From assembly GCA_018806985.1 (NCBI GenBank), contig JADANN010000279.1, positions 62,001 through 126,000 of the forward strand: a stretch of DNA of 64,000 nucleotides. Direction: 5' to 3'. Below, one piece after another: positions 26,172-36,689 of the stretch. Numbering within the stretch: the first letter of the stretch is position 1; each line of letters opens with the position of its first letter. Below the pieces are notes generated by a model. The model saw only the letters and a program-made list of their open reading frames with translations, ran no database searches and was not told the DNA's origin. A program made the translations under genes and the position numbers. The stretch comes from Angiostrongylus vasorum. Lineage: Eukaryota > Nematoda > Chromadorea > Rhabditida > Metastrongylidae.

Positions 26172-26428
26172 TTGCGAGACATTTGCTGCGTACGATGACT
26201 TGTCCGATTACTCGTTCTCGAATAGTTGCCGAAAATTACATTATCAATTTTACAATATTACAATAAACACACATTCAACACAATCGTAGCAAATGAATCT
26301 CGCAGTCTTTTTTCATTGAGAATGAAGTCGGGAAATATCGGTATCTTACTTGCAACATAAAGAAGGATAAGAAAAAATTTTTTTGATGACATAACGTCAC
26401 AAATGCGTCGACCACTGTTCACTCACTA

Positions 26429-26704
26429 GAGCGCGTGCGGCGCAGTAGTCGAAGGCGCCCTGCGATCCATGCATGGAGCCGATCTCCGCGCCTGCAGCTC
26501 AACAAGCCCTCCATCCATCTGCGGTCGGCAAATTGGTGCCAGACTTGTCTAAGAGGATAACAACAGTGGCTCGTTACATCAGAGGGGCATTGCGAGTCAT
26601 TGTAAAGGCCAGATATGCATTCAGTGACCTCCAAAGATACTTGAAGTCGAATGCATGGGGGCATGCCTTACGGATTGACCAACACTGAGGCCTTTATCCT
26701 TTAC
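26429..26704 (+). mobile_element. tRNA-derived SINE, copy 2 (full length)
   Basis: Same family as the copy at 23.7-24.0 kb, on the plus strand. The head is GAGCGCGTGCGGCGCAGTAG, followed by GCCGATCTCCGCGCC. The body has AACAAGCCCTCCATCC, CGGCAAATTGGTGCCAGAC and GTCATTGTAAAGGCCAGATA, and the tail has TTGACCAACACTGAGGCC. No clear target-site duplication was seen, which suggests an older insertion. Confidence 0.8.
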
Positions 26705-27704
26705 CTATTCAACTTATCTTTCACCACACACCTAAAGTCGAGCCCCGTTTGTGGGGGTTTTTGAAATCAGTTATTGCCTGTTTTACCGGTATGGTTTTTT
26801 TCTTCGATAATGGTGCTATTTCTGTGTCAAGGCTTTTACTTTGAAAAGCCGCCTCTCACTTTGCAGGTAGAGAACATATGGCTCAGAAATCACCTACTAC
26901 GTCTTTCTTCTTCCGATCGAGATAAATAGATTAAGCTGTTGATTGATTTAGTTGCTGGCTTTCATAGTAAGGAGCGACCTTCGAATCACATACAATGCAG
27001 CTTTCAAAGCCTTGGTTTTGATCCGAGACTTTCTTTTGTTCAGAGTGTAACCATTCAGGAGCATATTCGTGGACCGAGTGCAAAGCAGGTATGTCAAGAA
27101 AGAAATCTGTATTAACATAGTGCTGCAGCTAAGGTACTTTTCGGTGTTTTCCTAAACAGAATACATGTGCAATTTCTACTCGTTTTTTTTCGACAGTCGA
27201 AACGATTTTGGGTCAATAAAGGCCGTCTGTTCACAGCGTGAAAATCTAATGCCAATAACAGTATTTCTTATGATAAGGTTGCTCCTATAATATGCTCAAA
27301 TCATTCGAAGTTCGTTTAAAAGCCTTTATTCAACGATTTTTGCGGTGAGAACGCTTCAGAGAGGATTCGGAACGTTTAGATGAGGTCATCTTTGTTTGCC
27401 CGTTATATAAGGTTATTCGAAAACAGTGAAACCTCGATTGCATACAAGTTATAAGGGATAAAGCTCGTGTCGTCCTATGGTTTTTCATGTGATCTAATGT
27501 ACAAATATTGCACAAAGCCTTTTAACCACCGCATTGTTTTTGCTGTTGAAATTTATTTTACGAGAGAATTACTCAAAGGGTTGAATAACAGTGAAATGCA
27601 ACATACAGTAATCTCTTCTATATTCTTCAATGCTCACCAAAACGTACTGTTCGTTCAAACCATTCTTGTATTCATCACTATTCACCTGTTCCAAGGTCTA
27701 TAAA
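26705..27704. other. No gene seen
   Basis: AT-rich sequence without a convincing coding exon. A 45-nt segment near 27,045 lies between an AG and a GTATGT but is too short to judge. Confidence 0.5.
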
Positions 27705-27898
27705 AGATAAAGAATAAGGCGTGCTCCAAGGATCAGTCCGTGGGGATGCACCATGCATTCCACTGCATTAATAATCGTTGAGGTGATTGAATGCATATCT
27801 GGCCTTTATAATTTCTTGCGGTGGACTACCGATGTATCCAGGCAGTGCTGCTATCCTTCCAAACAATTCTAGCACCAACTTGCCGTTCCCAGAGGTTT
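27705..27898 (-). mobile_element. tRNA-derived SINE, copy 3 (5'-truncated)
   Basis: On the minus strand this has the SINE body and tail but lacks the tRNA-like head; homology ends in the CGGCAAGTTGGTGCTAG segment. In the body, TTATAATTTCTTGCGGTGGA replaces the usual TACAATGACTCGCGGTGGCC of the plus-strand reading. A 5' truncation is typical of LINE-mobilised elements. Confidence 0.75.
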
Positions 27899-30800
27899 GA
27901 AAAAATAATTTCCTCCGAGAAGCACTAAAGAAAAGGGAGCGTGAAGGAGAATTTCTAGGGATAGTAAGGCGACAGATGAAAAATTATACAGCGAAAGTTG
28001 GTGAGAGAAGTTGCCATTGTCGTAATAGCAAACAATGAAGCAAATGGACCCATCAAACTGCGCAGTGATTATGTTGCTTGGATGACGAAGATGGAAAGTC
28101 TTCTTGCTATATTTATTACGTGGATCGGATGTTGAGTGAACTCCTGCACGTTACGTTACAATTATAGAACATTGTCTCTGCTCTGCCGACTGCTTGAACC
28201 GCTTCTTCCGGAGAGCGAACGAGTAATATTATTATCCGCACAAAAAATTTCTTATCCGCCTCTGGCATAAACTCAACCACTTCACACGTCGACTAGCTCG
28301 AGTTGCATATGGTAAGATTTGATAAGCGAGTTATAGCACGCAAACATGTAATGAAGAAAACAACAACACGTTATCAAATGGTGGGTATTTAAAGAGCTGA
28401 GAGTTAGACTTTGCTCAATTCTAACGCAACCTCTGGAATATGTTCTAGACCAACTTCACACTAAGGTGGGTTTCTCATCTGCTAAGGTGTCTCGTTAAAC
28501 AACGGCGGTTATTTCTAGAAGTATAAAAGGATAGTTGTAGCGATTTAGAATTTCTACACCATGAAACTTTTCAGACACGAGAAGGCATCCACTCACCACT
28601 AACGTCTTGATGGCTTTCGTAGCCGTTTGTTCAGTCGCACTGAAGTACATCCTTTCAAGGCTCGAAGAGCTAGAAAGGTTTGTTTTCCAAAAAAGTTGCA
28701 TTTTTGACAAGATTCTTTGATGACTAAGTGTTATAATTACAGTGGCTCTCGTGCAAGCAACGGAATGAAAGCCATCGTCTAGCCCCCAACGGACCCGTCA
28801 TCATGCTAGTCTCTGCTAGCTCTCCACAACGGACCAGATATCACACTAGTCTCTGCTAGCACCATCTTTTTCTGTTGAGCACTTTTGTTGAAATAAAGTG
28901 TTCACTCAATTAAGGCATGTAAAAGTTCGCATAGAGACGCTTGATCTCAGTTCGTGGTTGTGAACAACCCTCTAATATCATGTCTTCGTCATAATGAGCT
29001 TGATCAAGTTAGATAAGAACGACTCGAATCCAAATTTCTTCGCAAAACAGGTCGAATGACGCGTCATATACGACTGACTTTCTTTTTCGGTTGTTTAATT
29101 TACCGCATAGAGATTTCCAGCAGCACCTTTTGCAGTTGTGGTGAACATAGACAAGGAAAAAAATCTATTGGGCAGTTTGAGTTGTACAAAAAAACCTTTG
29201 TCGTTCGAGTTCACTGATCTGTAATTAGGCAGCCAATTGATTGGTTCTCATTTTAAATCGCTATGACATCGGAGGAGTGTGAATGCATATTTGAACTGCA
29301 TAATCCCTTTCAGGGGTCCATAGACGAATTTCAGTCAGTGTTTTTACCCTCCCAGTCAACATAGTAATATGTTTGCCGACAAAGTACAGGGGCCCATTTT
29401 CTCTACGAGTGAAAGCCAGTTCAATATTTTATCTCAGCTTAGCTTTCTGTCACACTTCATTCTTCTTCACAGGCAATTTCGAAAGCTTTGGACTTGCCTG
29501 ATATGCGGAACTATGAACCACAATAGTGGAATGAAAGCCATTTTTATACAATAATTTTCTCTCGATGGGCTATTTTAAACTAAGCATTTTTTAAAATCTC
29601 CATCGCATGAACGGCAGAGTCCAAACATATACGATATACATGTGCGATACAGTAGCTGACCCCATCATGTTCTGTCCAAGAAAATTCCGCTTCTTCAAAT
29701 GCTCTTAGATACGAGATGGTATCCGTGATGCAAAAAGGCTTGGGCTGAATGCGTCATTTTCCTTCTATCATGTGGATTGTCCAGAATGCATATCGGGCGT
29801 TTTGTGATAGCTACGCTGAAAGAGAACACGCCGTCATTGGTGCCGAGATCACCCGTATCACCCTGTCCTTCCTTTGAACGTCGACTAACTCATGCGGGAG
29901 CCCATAAATTTTCCATTTCTCCCTATCACATGCAGGAGTAGTCCAGTGGGCTCTAGTCGCTACTGGGACTCACTGAGCATCGTATCCCTTCCACTGGAGT
30001 TTTCACGATTGACTATGACCACCATCACCAGTTGGGTCGACGCGCAATGTGTTTGACCTGCCGAGATAGGTTCCCGGAAAGCCTTTGTAACTGCATTTAA
30101 AAACTGACAGTAAATCAGTGGGAAGATAATCATAGCACAGGAACGTTTTCTTCTCGTTTTAATATTCTCCTTGAAGAGCAAACACCATCTACAGAATATT
30201 AATAATTCAACATTGCACCTGCAAATACAATTGTCAAATTGATGAAAGGACATTTTGCGTGTGGCGTCCAGATTCTCGCCCACCTCTGACAATCCGTGAC
30301 AACCTCTGCTTGGCTCGCATCAGTTAGAAGAAGAGCTTTAAGCACCAGAAATAGCTAACCATGGTACCAATTGTTACGTTGGCTGTATTTTGCCGAGGAA
30401 TAAACAAAATCGCTCAATTCGTTGGTTACTGTTGCAAAGCAAAAATAAAAGTTGCCGCCTTCACTGTGTGCCTAGGCTCAGATTCGGAGCTCACTCGTTT
30501 CTCAATTCCTTTGTGAATACAGCACATTTATAGGTACCAGTTATATCCACTGTACCACAACTGTAGGTTTACTAATCATCTTTCCACTAATTTTTCTCAG
30601 ACATTGTAGGACACTATATTCAATAAATTGCTTGCCCATTACCCTTATAACCCACCTACATGGTTTTTCATGGCTCTCTGAATGGAATACGAGCAATGTT
30701 TCGTGTGCTGCTGGGCTACAGAATCTTCGAATCTTTTTCTTTGGTTCCTTAGGTATGAATGATACGTGCGCCACTATTCACTGCGTAGTACTACGTCCAA

Positions 30801-30930
30801 TTAAGCCAGCATGTATTTCGATTACCGGCCAAACAGCCTTTCAAAGAAAGGATTTTAATAAATTATTGAGTGCAGAGAATGGCTATCCGATCTCACTTTT
30901 GCTATTTTTAACTTACTCCTGATTGACTAT
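27899..30930. other. No gene seen; small repeats only
   Basis: About 3 kb with no supportable gene. It holds a short direct duplication at about 28,784-28,860 (CAACGGACC...CTAGTCTCTGCTAGC, about 40 bp, twice). A decayed SINE-tail-like stretch lies at 29,265-29,370 with TTTCAGGGGTCCATAGA, shared with 62,880. A segment at 30,750-30,810 (GGTATGAATGATACG...ACTATTCACTGCGTAGTACTA) has a diverged partner at 51,570-51,620. Confidence 0.5.
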
Positions 30931-31117
30931 CTAATGGATGTACATTTCTTCTCCGGTGTCATAGACGGCGTTGAAAGGCTGACGTCTTCTCGTCTCGGCC
31001 AGGCCGACGACGTCGTACTTTATCCTTCTTGCTTGCATGAGCAAGTCTTCTATCGAGGACTCGGATGCAAGTGTATGTGAATTGTAGGTACAGATCGTCA
31101 CCAAAGTTCTTTGAAAT
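30931..31117 (-). pseudogene. RTE-type retrotransposon endonuclease, N-terminal fragment
   Basis: A minus-strand open frame reads VTICTYNSHTLASE, then SSIEDLLMQARRIKYDVVGL, then AETRRRQPFNAVYDTGEE, and hits a stop at 30,931. This is the start of the apurinic endonuclease (exonuclease-endonuclease-phosphatase) domain of RTE-type non-LTR elements. The TYN, L(A/T)ETRR and NAVYDTGEE blocks are characteristic; the N and E residues correspond to catalytic/metal-binding positions in this fold. Everything after the first ~55 residues is missing: no reverse transcriptase follows. The sequence upstream to about 31,310 may be the element's 5' region (inference). It is a dead, truncated copy. Confidence 0.8.
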
Positions 31118-32160
31118 CAAGGCAGCTTCCATTGGCCCTGAGATTTTAGCAACCTCTCCGTAGTCGTCCTACCCAACGCTGCGAAATTGTGGGCTCTTTC
31201 GAGGTCAGCGGAATGAGGCCCCGTTTTTTTTACTGTGTTCAGCATTTTGGATACCCACGTATACGGTATACTGACGGGTAGCTTGCCATGCTCGACCAGA
31301 GTGGACATGGAGCTTATTCGTTGGAGGAGACTCCTAACCGCCTCCCATATACTTACCTGTCACTTGATTGCAGACCTTTGGCCAAATTGACTCGTAGAAA
31401 AGAGTCCGCACAGACTAGAACGGAGCCACATACGTGTGCATGACTACGCCTCGTAAACACAGAAAGTATGTGCCAAATCGGCGCAGCAAAAACATAGAGT
31501 CCTTCCCTTGGATCCACCAGCGCTCAAGGAAACATACGGTCGCTTTTCGTCAGCGATTAACGCCGAATCCGCCACCTGGGGACGCGCCACGTATCCTCGC
31601 TACTAACCGGCTCGAGGTCCCTCAAATGAGGGAGATCCGTGGGTATCAAGTATACTGGAGAATAATCTCATGTGGATTTGTGCTCTGCTGGCCTTCTACA
31701 CGACTACGTTATGAGGCCTAATATATATTATGGCGTACGTAACATGTCTGCATCTTTAAACACATAACAAAGCTACATTAATCTTAGAAAAGACAACTAA
31801 AGATTTTTTAGATAGACTTTTGCCGAAAGTATTAATGTTTTGTCTCTGCGTGCTAAATTTCTTAGATTATTTTCCTGTCATTTTCTCCATTGATATAGGG
31901 ACTTTATGCATTCATAAGACAGTTTTGAAATGTCGTTGTCAGCTCGATAGTCGGCACCGTCATCATGCTGGGGTGGAAAACACCACCTCCGGAAACTATC
32001 GCATGAAGGTGGTCTACAGCTTTACGAGCGTACACCACGCTAAAAGGTAAGAGCCACGTCCCCCGACGAAAAAGCGCGACAACCTGCCTGAGAGTTTACT
32101 ATTCATCAGTGGCCCAATCTAACTATCACTGTAAAGCGACTTTCATTTAAGCTTGAAATA
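31118..32160. other. No gene seen; possible retroelement 5' flank
   Basis: There are open frames of 60-95 codons on both strands but no family match, no splice pattern and no start context. The first ~200 bp may be the upstream part of the endonuclease-bearing retroelement. Confidence 0.4.
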
Positions 32161-32357
32161 AATAATCAATGTACATTGTTCCATTGATAAGCTAACGCGA
32201 GGACGTTACCAAACATTTATTCGGCTGACGTCTCGACGTGTTCGCCTTTTTTCAGGCTTCAAATATTATATACATATATAAATATATATATATATATATA
32301 AGTATTTGGTAACAACCTCGTGTTAGATTATCAATGATGCAAGGTACATTGATTATT
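32161..32357. mobile_element. Foldback MITE, long terminal inverted repeats
   Basis: A near-palindromic element. The left arm begins AATAATCAATGTAC (32,161-32,174) and the right arm ends in its exact complement GTACATTGATTATT (32,344-32,357). Pairing continues for about 55 bp with few mismatches (TTGATAAGCTAACGCGAGG against CCTCGTGTTAGATTATCAA, and GTTACCAAA against TTTGGTAAC). The centre has GGCTGACGTCTCGACGTGTT, GCCTTTTTTCAGG and a (TA)n tract. It has no coding capacity, consistent with a non-autonomous DNA transposon. Related pieces lie at 32,605-32,685, 61,501-61,559 and 25,928. Confidence 0.85.
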
Positions 32358-32604
32358 TGCACCGATGTTCAATAAAAGTCGGTTTGCAATGATATTGTTT
32401 CGCTGTGTGCTTGTTGGTAATGAAACCGACTTCTGCAGGATATTATGTCTGGGAAAACAACTTTCACTGGACAATCATACCAGCAAACACCGTTATGTAA
32501 AGAAAAACATCTCTAGATGAGGTTACCTCAATAAAGAATTGCTCCACTGAAGAAGATCCGACTCGATACGACGACAGAGACACCACATCGAGAATACTAA
32601 GGTC

Positions 32605-32685
32605 GAAGCGTTAGCCGAATAAATATTCGGTAACAACTCTTGTTAGTTTATCATTGAAACAGGGTACATTCCAACTGATTACGCA
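32605..32685. mobile_element. Half copy of the foldback MITE
   Basis: The sequence TTAGCCGAATAAATATTCGG then TAACAACTCTTGTTAG, TTTATCATTGAAACAGGG and TACATTCCAACTGATTA matches the right arm of the 32,161-32,357 element, with the same TTATTCGGCT junction at its left. The other arm is absent. Confidence 0.65.
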
Positions 32686-32817
32686 TATATAACAGTGAGC
32701 CTTTAAAGAAGAGCTTTCATTTAAAATCTCTTATGATGTGTGTCTTTCAATCGAGCAGAATGCACGCATTAACTCTGGATCACTACACGAGCAAATGAGA
32801 ACATTCTGACACAATTT

Positions 32818-33020
32818 TAACTTGTTATTTGCTGCTTACCACAATTTTTGACGGCAGGATATTATGTGAAATGCAACCAAAATGATTCTGAGATATTTGA
32901 AAAACTCGAAGCGCACGTGGTGCGGTGAAAAACGAAAGCGCTGTTACCCTTTCCGGGGGCTAACGCGTTCACCACTGCACCATTCGGCTCCTTCATTTCA
33001 CCCTTCTCTCAACTAGCTTT
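32818..33020. mobile_element. TIR element with tRNA-like interior, copy A (left half)
   Basis: Left arm GGCAGGATATTATGTGAAAT plus CAACCAAAATGATTCTGAGA and TATTTGAAAAACTC is shared with copies at 33,480, 41,190 and 41,533. The interior read on the minus strand has GGAGCCGAATGGTGCAGTGG TGAACGCG, which resembles a tRNA box A. The right terminal arm seen in other copies is replaced by different repeat sequence from about 33,025. Confidence 0.6.
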
Positions 33021-33024
33021 TTTA

Positions 33025-33385
33025 TCAAAATGGGCAGATATCACAGTAGTTGTGATGTCCGTCATTACAAGCATGGTACTAGTTCGACTCCACTCCGGGC
33101 CAACCAGGCCTCCCATCCAACCGGGGTCGGGAAATTGGTACCGGTCTTGTCTGGGGAAAAAACTCACTATCTGCAATCCAATTGGGAACGCTCCAGCCCG
33201 GTTATCTCAGCACTCCAGGAAGAATTGCTTGGCCAGCATTCTACGACGTTCAAGATGAAAGGAAAATCTTCAAGCTGTAACCGAAGCCACACGTAAAGTT
33301 GGAAGATCTTCGTGGGCGATGGATGCGATGAAACGAATTGAATGTGAGAAGTGCTGGGAACCACACAGTAGACGTTGAGACGGAT
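33025..33385 (+). mobile_element. Second dispersed repeat family, copy A
   Basis: GTTCGACTCCACTCCGGGCC resembles a box B. It is followed by AACCAGGCCTCCCATCC and TCGGGAAATTGGTACCGGTC (shared with the main SINE body), then a distinct 3' body CTTCAAGCTGTAACCGAAGC and GTTGGAAGATCTTCGTGGGC with GATGGATGCGATGAA. The 3' body is shared, diverged, with 52,110-52,215 and 54,110-54,225. Probably a composite or second SINE family. Confidence 0.55.
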
Positions 33386-33479
33386 CAAATGAAACAAAAC
33401 AAGAAATAAAGAGGTTTTTTTGTCTGCCAGTACGATTAGCCATTACATGTCAACGGGATGGATTCACATAATACCTTGC

Positions 33480-33875
33480 AGTGAAGAATTGCAACAGCCA
33501 ATAAATAAAAAAATTAACCACAATGATGCTGAGATAATTGCAAAACTCCGGACCAGAGATGCCTGCGATGTGAAACTAACGCGTTATTACCTATAAAATA
33601 AATTACGTATGAAACGTTAACACTATGATTTCAACTACACCCTCTGCATAACTGGGTTCAACGCCGATTTGTACTTCCAAGATCAATTCCGTTGACGGTT
33701 GATTCTAATGGCACTGATGGATAGAAAGCTAGGAAAAGGCGAAACTAGGGATCCGCATGGGAGTGGTAGTGAACGCTTTTCCTCCTGCAAAATGTAACAG
33801 CGCGTTCGTCCCCCCGCAGCCATCTGCGGTCCGGAGTTTTGCAAATATCTCATTGTGGCTTTAATTCATGACGTA
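33480..33875. mobile_element. TIR element, copy B
   Basis: Left arm TTAACCACAATGATGCTGAG ATAATTGCAAAACTCCGGAC is the inverted complement of the right arm GTCCGGAGTTTTGCAAATAT CTCATTGTGGCTTTAA near 33,830-33,866. About 300 bp lie between, with no open frame. This is the clearest terminal inverted repeat pair of the family. Confidence 0.7.
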
Positions 33876-34116
33876 CTTTCGAGTCATTCGTTCCCCATGG
33901 AAGAATATATGATTTTTTTACTCATTTGTATGATCCGACCTGTGTGCGGACCAAAGCACTTTCTTTAGATGGCATGGGTTTCGTTGCTCCTCGAGGATTT
34001 TGGTCATATTCATGAAGGCTGTTAGATTGCCAACAAATTAGTTCACTTCTTCGCCTCCAAATTCAGGAAAAATCGTCGATCTTTCTGGATGAAAGGAGCT
34101 TTTCTCACAAAACCAT
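33876..34116. other. No gene seen
   Basis: Short AT-rich interval with no supportable feature. Confidence 0.4.
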
Positions 34117-34181
34117 GACATCATCCGCCGATCCCGGAGCGCCGGACGTAGCTGGACCGGCAACAGTGCCTATTTCTCCAC
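34117..34181 (-). CDS. Possible terminal exon of the unknown 35-36 kb gene
   Basis: A GC-rich minus-strand stretch reads GTVAGPATSGAPGSADDVMV then L and a TGA stop. It is clearly richer in G+C than its flanks and looks like a disordered protein tail. Upstream the frame is open through GGGEI to an AG at about 34,183. Direct splicing from the exon ending at 35,099 does not keep the frame, so a further exon would be needed. The 3' end was taken at the stop codon. Confidence 0.3.
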
Positions 34182-34289
34182 CACCTCTAAGCACTACACA
34201 TACTGCACACCGGGATGGGTAGCACAGTGATGTAATGGAATAAGACTTCAATCCTACAGAAATAGAAATACCTACCAACATGATCATTT

Positions 34290-35098
34290 TAGAAGGGATG
34301 TTTATTGAAGTTATTAGAACAACTTGTAATGAAGGTTAACTAAAAGTAAGAAGAGTCGAGTGTAGTGAGATATAAGAGTATTATAGATCAATGTAAAGAA
34401 GAGAAGTAGAAATCATCGCCAGTAATAAAATAACCGAAAAAAAAGGCAAAACGCTAATAATAAAATATGCGACAACAGGTAATCTGCCTACCTGGAATTA
34501 CAATACATAAAAAAGAGAAGAGAAAGAGAAAAGGGGCAAGACTATTTCTGAATTGGTGTTTCACATGAATAACACGTTATGCATTCGTTTTGGTGTTCAG
34601 TGCACGCAAGATAGCAGTGTCCCTCGTTCCCGTACTACTGTACACTCTGTGGTCACACACCTGAACCATTACCGTTTTTGAGCCGTTCGCTATGAAATCA
34701 GGATATCATTCTAGCATGAACTTATTTGAATTTTCTACTAAAACTACTCCCACGTGAAGTTTGAAGGTTTATAAACTAGTTTTTGGCCAATAGATATTGA
34801 CGACTTCCTCAGTGGGAAACATGCAAACAAGGAAAGTGCATATTTCCAGCGTTTCCGTTTTCTTATGGGGAAATCGGTTCATGATGTTTTGCCAGATCGA
34901 AAACGAAAGGTTTGCATATTATTCGTTCCCATCTAATTTGACAGTCTCTCACTAACAGTTTCTTGTCAAAAAAATGTTTCTGAACCTCTTATCAAACAAG
35001 TTATTCTCGTAGTGCTAGCTGCCTTGATAGTGCACCTTTTCTAGTAACTATGCGATGTCTATAAGTTAATACAGAAAACTTATGAGATGAATCCTTAC
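34290..35098. other. No gene seen (probable intron of the unknown gene)
   Basis: AT-rich, purine-rich sequence (34,310-34,560) with no exon I can support. It lies between the exon ending at 35,099 and the possible terminal exon. Confidence 0.4.
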
Positions 35099-36144
35099 CA
35101 AGATATCCTGACGCATTTCCAATTCTGTTTTGAAGTGCTTCGGTCGACAGATATGACCCAAGTATACTGGGTCCTCGGTAAACCAGCAATCATCCACCAC
35201 CTAGAATTAAAAGGCCAGTTATCAAATCAGGTTTATAATCGCAAAACTGACATAATTCTCTATTAACAACTTTGCTTAACGTTGCCTTGTTGAATGAACC
35301 ATAAACCATGGTTTATGAAGTTTCAATTACGAAAATTTGTTGAATACCTCGGAGAGCACATATTTTTTCTTAGGTAAGCATCCTTCACACACGTAATGTG
35401 ACTTTCTGTCATCTATAAGTTCACAGCGTTCGTACACATAGCAGAGATCAGTGGACGGAATATGATAAAGGAGGACTGGAATGCTTCCTTGAAAAATAAG
35501 AACTCTTGGGAAAAAGGCCGAAAATTCAAAAAGATGGACAATAATTGTTGTTCATCAAAGAAGAGACGTTCTTGGTAGTAGAATCGTTCTGGAGAGAGTT
35601 GTTAACAGTAAAGTAATTTTTTTGAAAATGTTGGAGAGCATAATGATTTCCTTGGGAGTTGTCGAGATCATAGTAGCTCTCTTTTGACGACTTTGAAGTA
35701 GCGATGGCACAATTTACGTCGAAAGGATCAACATGTGACGGCTCAACGTAGGCCCGTTCCAGAAATCCTGGCTGAAGATTGCTGGGAATCCAAATTTGTT
35801 GACGGATAGGATGAGCGTCAAATGAGTAATAGTCAGGGCACATCCATGCGGTAGACTCGAACGGAAGCGTAGATGCATTAGGGGTCGCTCCAGATCTTAC
35901 ACATATTTCATTTAGCTCTAAACTTAAAATTTAATGTGTTCGCTACGTTTTAGTAGAGATCTAACATAAAGATAAGCACTGATCCGTTAAAAACGACTCA
36001 CTGTTTCCGTTTCGTAATATGTGAGACCACCTCTTCTCTGTATACAAGCGTGTGGTGAGAACTTGAATCCATCCAGATCAAAAAGTCAGTTTGATCAAGA
36101 GCATTTTTATGAATTATTGCAGGATCTGTAACTGGAAGCGACAG
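35099..36144 (-). CDS. Unknown gene, three splice-compatible exons
   Basis: Three minus-strand exons join in phase: 36,002-36,144 (acceptor CTTCTACAG, donor GTGAGT, ends in phase 2), 35,718-35,895 (donor GTAAAT, ends in phase 0) and 35,099-35,200 (acceptor TAATTCTAG, donor GTAAGG). They encode LSLPVTDPAIIHKNALDQTD FLIWMDSSSHHTLVYREE, then TAWMCPDYYSFDAHP and NLQPGFLERAYVEPSHVDPF, then VVDDCWFTEDPVYLGHICRP KHFKTELEMRQDIL. The gene is partial: upstream and downstream exons remain to be found. I do not recognise the family with confidence. The PAIIHKNAL...DFLIWMDSS segment faintly recalls the 'IWMD(T/S)S' part of nematode-expanded DUF1647/glycosyltransferase-like proteins, but that is a guess. 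If the second intron is not removed, the middle exon stays open to a stop at 35,526 (Asn/Ser-rich tail), so a shorter isoform is possible. Confidence 0.5.
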
Positions 36145-36359
36145 CTGTAGAAGAGATGAAAAGATTCGAAAAAAGGCCAATGCCTAAGAATATTTAGATT
36201 AATTTCCGCGGCTGAAGGATTTTCGGAATACATGTCCGGCAAATAGAAATTCATGCAAGGTACAGGTTTAATAAAAACTGCTGTTCACCACTATTTGGAC
36301 TACAATGCAACTTGTGATGAAGAAGTTGAGCTCTACGGAATAGAGATTGTTGAACTTGC

Positions 36360-36656
36360 CAACACAAAATTCTACTAAGAGTCTACATCAAGTCCGACGA
36401 TCATCTGAATCGATGAATCCATTGTTCTGCTTAGGTTAGAGTCACACTCAGCAATCCTCATTTGAGGGGTCGTGAAGAGCTTGCACAGAACACTCAATAA
36501 GCATATCGGACGATAGTTACGAAGACCCCTTCGGTCACCTTTCTTAGGTAGTATGACCGTGCTCGACGTTCTCCACTGATCCGCGATTTTTTTCCATTTG
36601 GAGGTAGGGAATAACCGATTAATTTTACAAAAAAACGCAAATGTGTGCAATTTCAC
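36360..36656 (-). pseudogene. Non-LTR reverse transcriptase fragment
   Basis: The minus-strand frame contains WRTSSTVILPKKG followed by DRRGLRNYRPICLLSVLCKL FT. This is the conserved 'hKKGD...NYRPISLLS..yKlf' region just before the palm motifs of RTE/CR1-like reverse transcriptases. Further on, DSSIQMIVGLDVD is a decayed form of the next block. No YxDD motif is reached; the frame ends near 36,376. It is an inactive fragment on the same strand as, and just upstream of, the unknown gene at 35-36 kb. It may lie in an intron of that gene. Confidence 0.75.
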
Positions 36657-36689
36657 AGACGGTCAGAAATTCTGTGGAACAGTACGTGT

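Noticed and set aside
27042..27089. A 45-nt possible micro-exon on the plus strand (SVTIQEHIRGPSAKQ)
   Set aside because: Good borders but too short, with no partner exons; chance is likely in a window of this size.
28741..28860. Possible riboswitch or structured RNA
   Set aside because: The small CTAGC hairpins come from a recent tandem duplication and show no conserved fold.
31434..31721. 95-codon plus-strand open frame
   Set aside because: No domain, no splice links and compositionally unlike the coding exons elsewhere; it lies beside retroelement debris.
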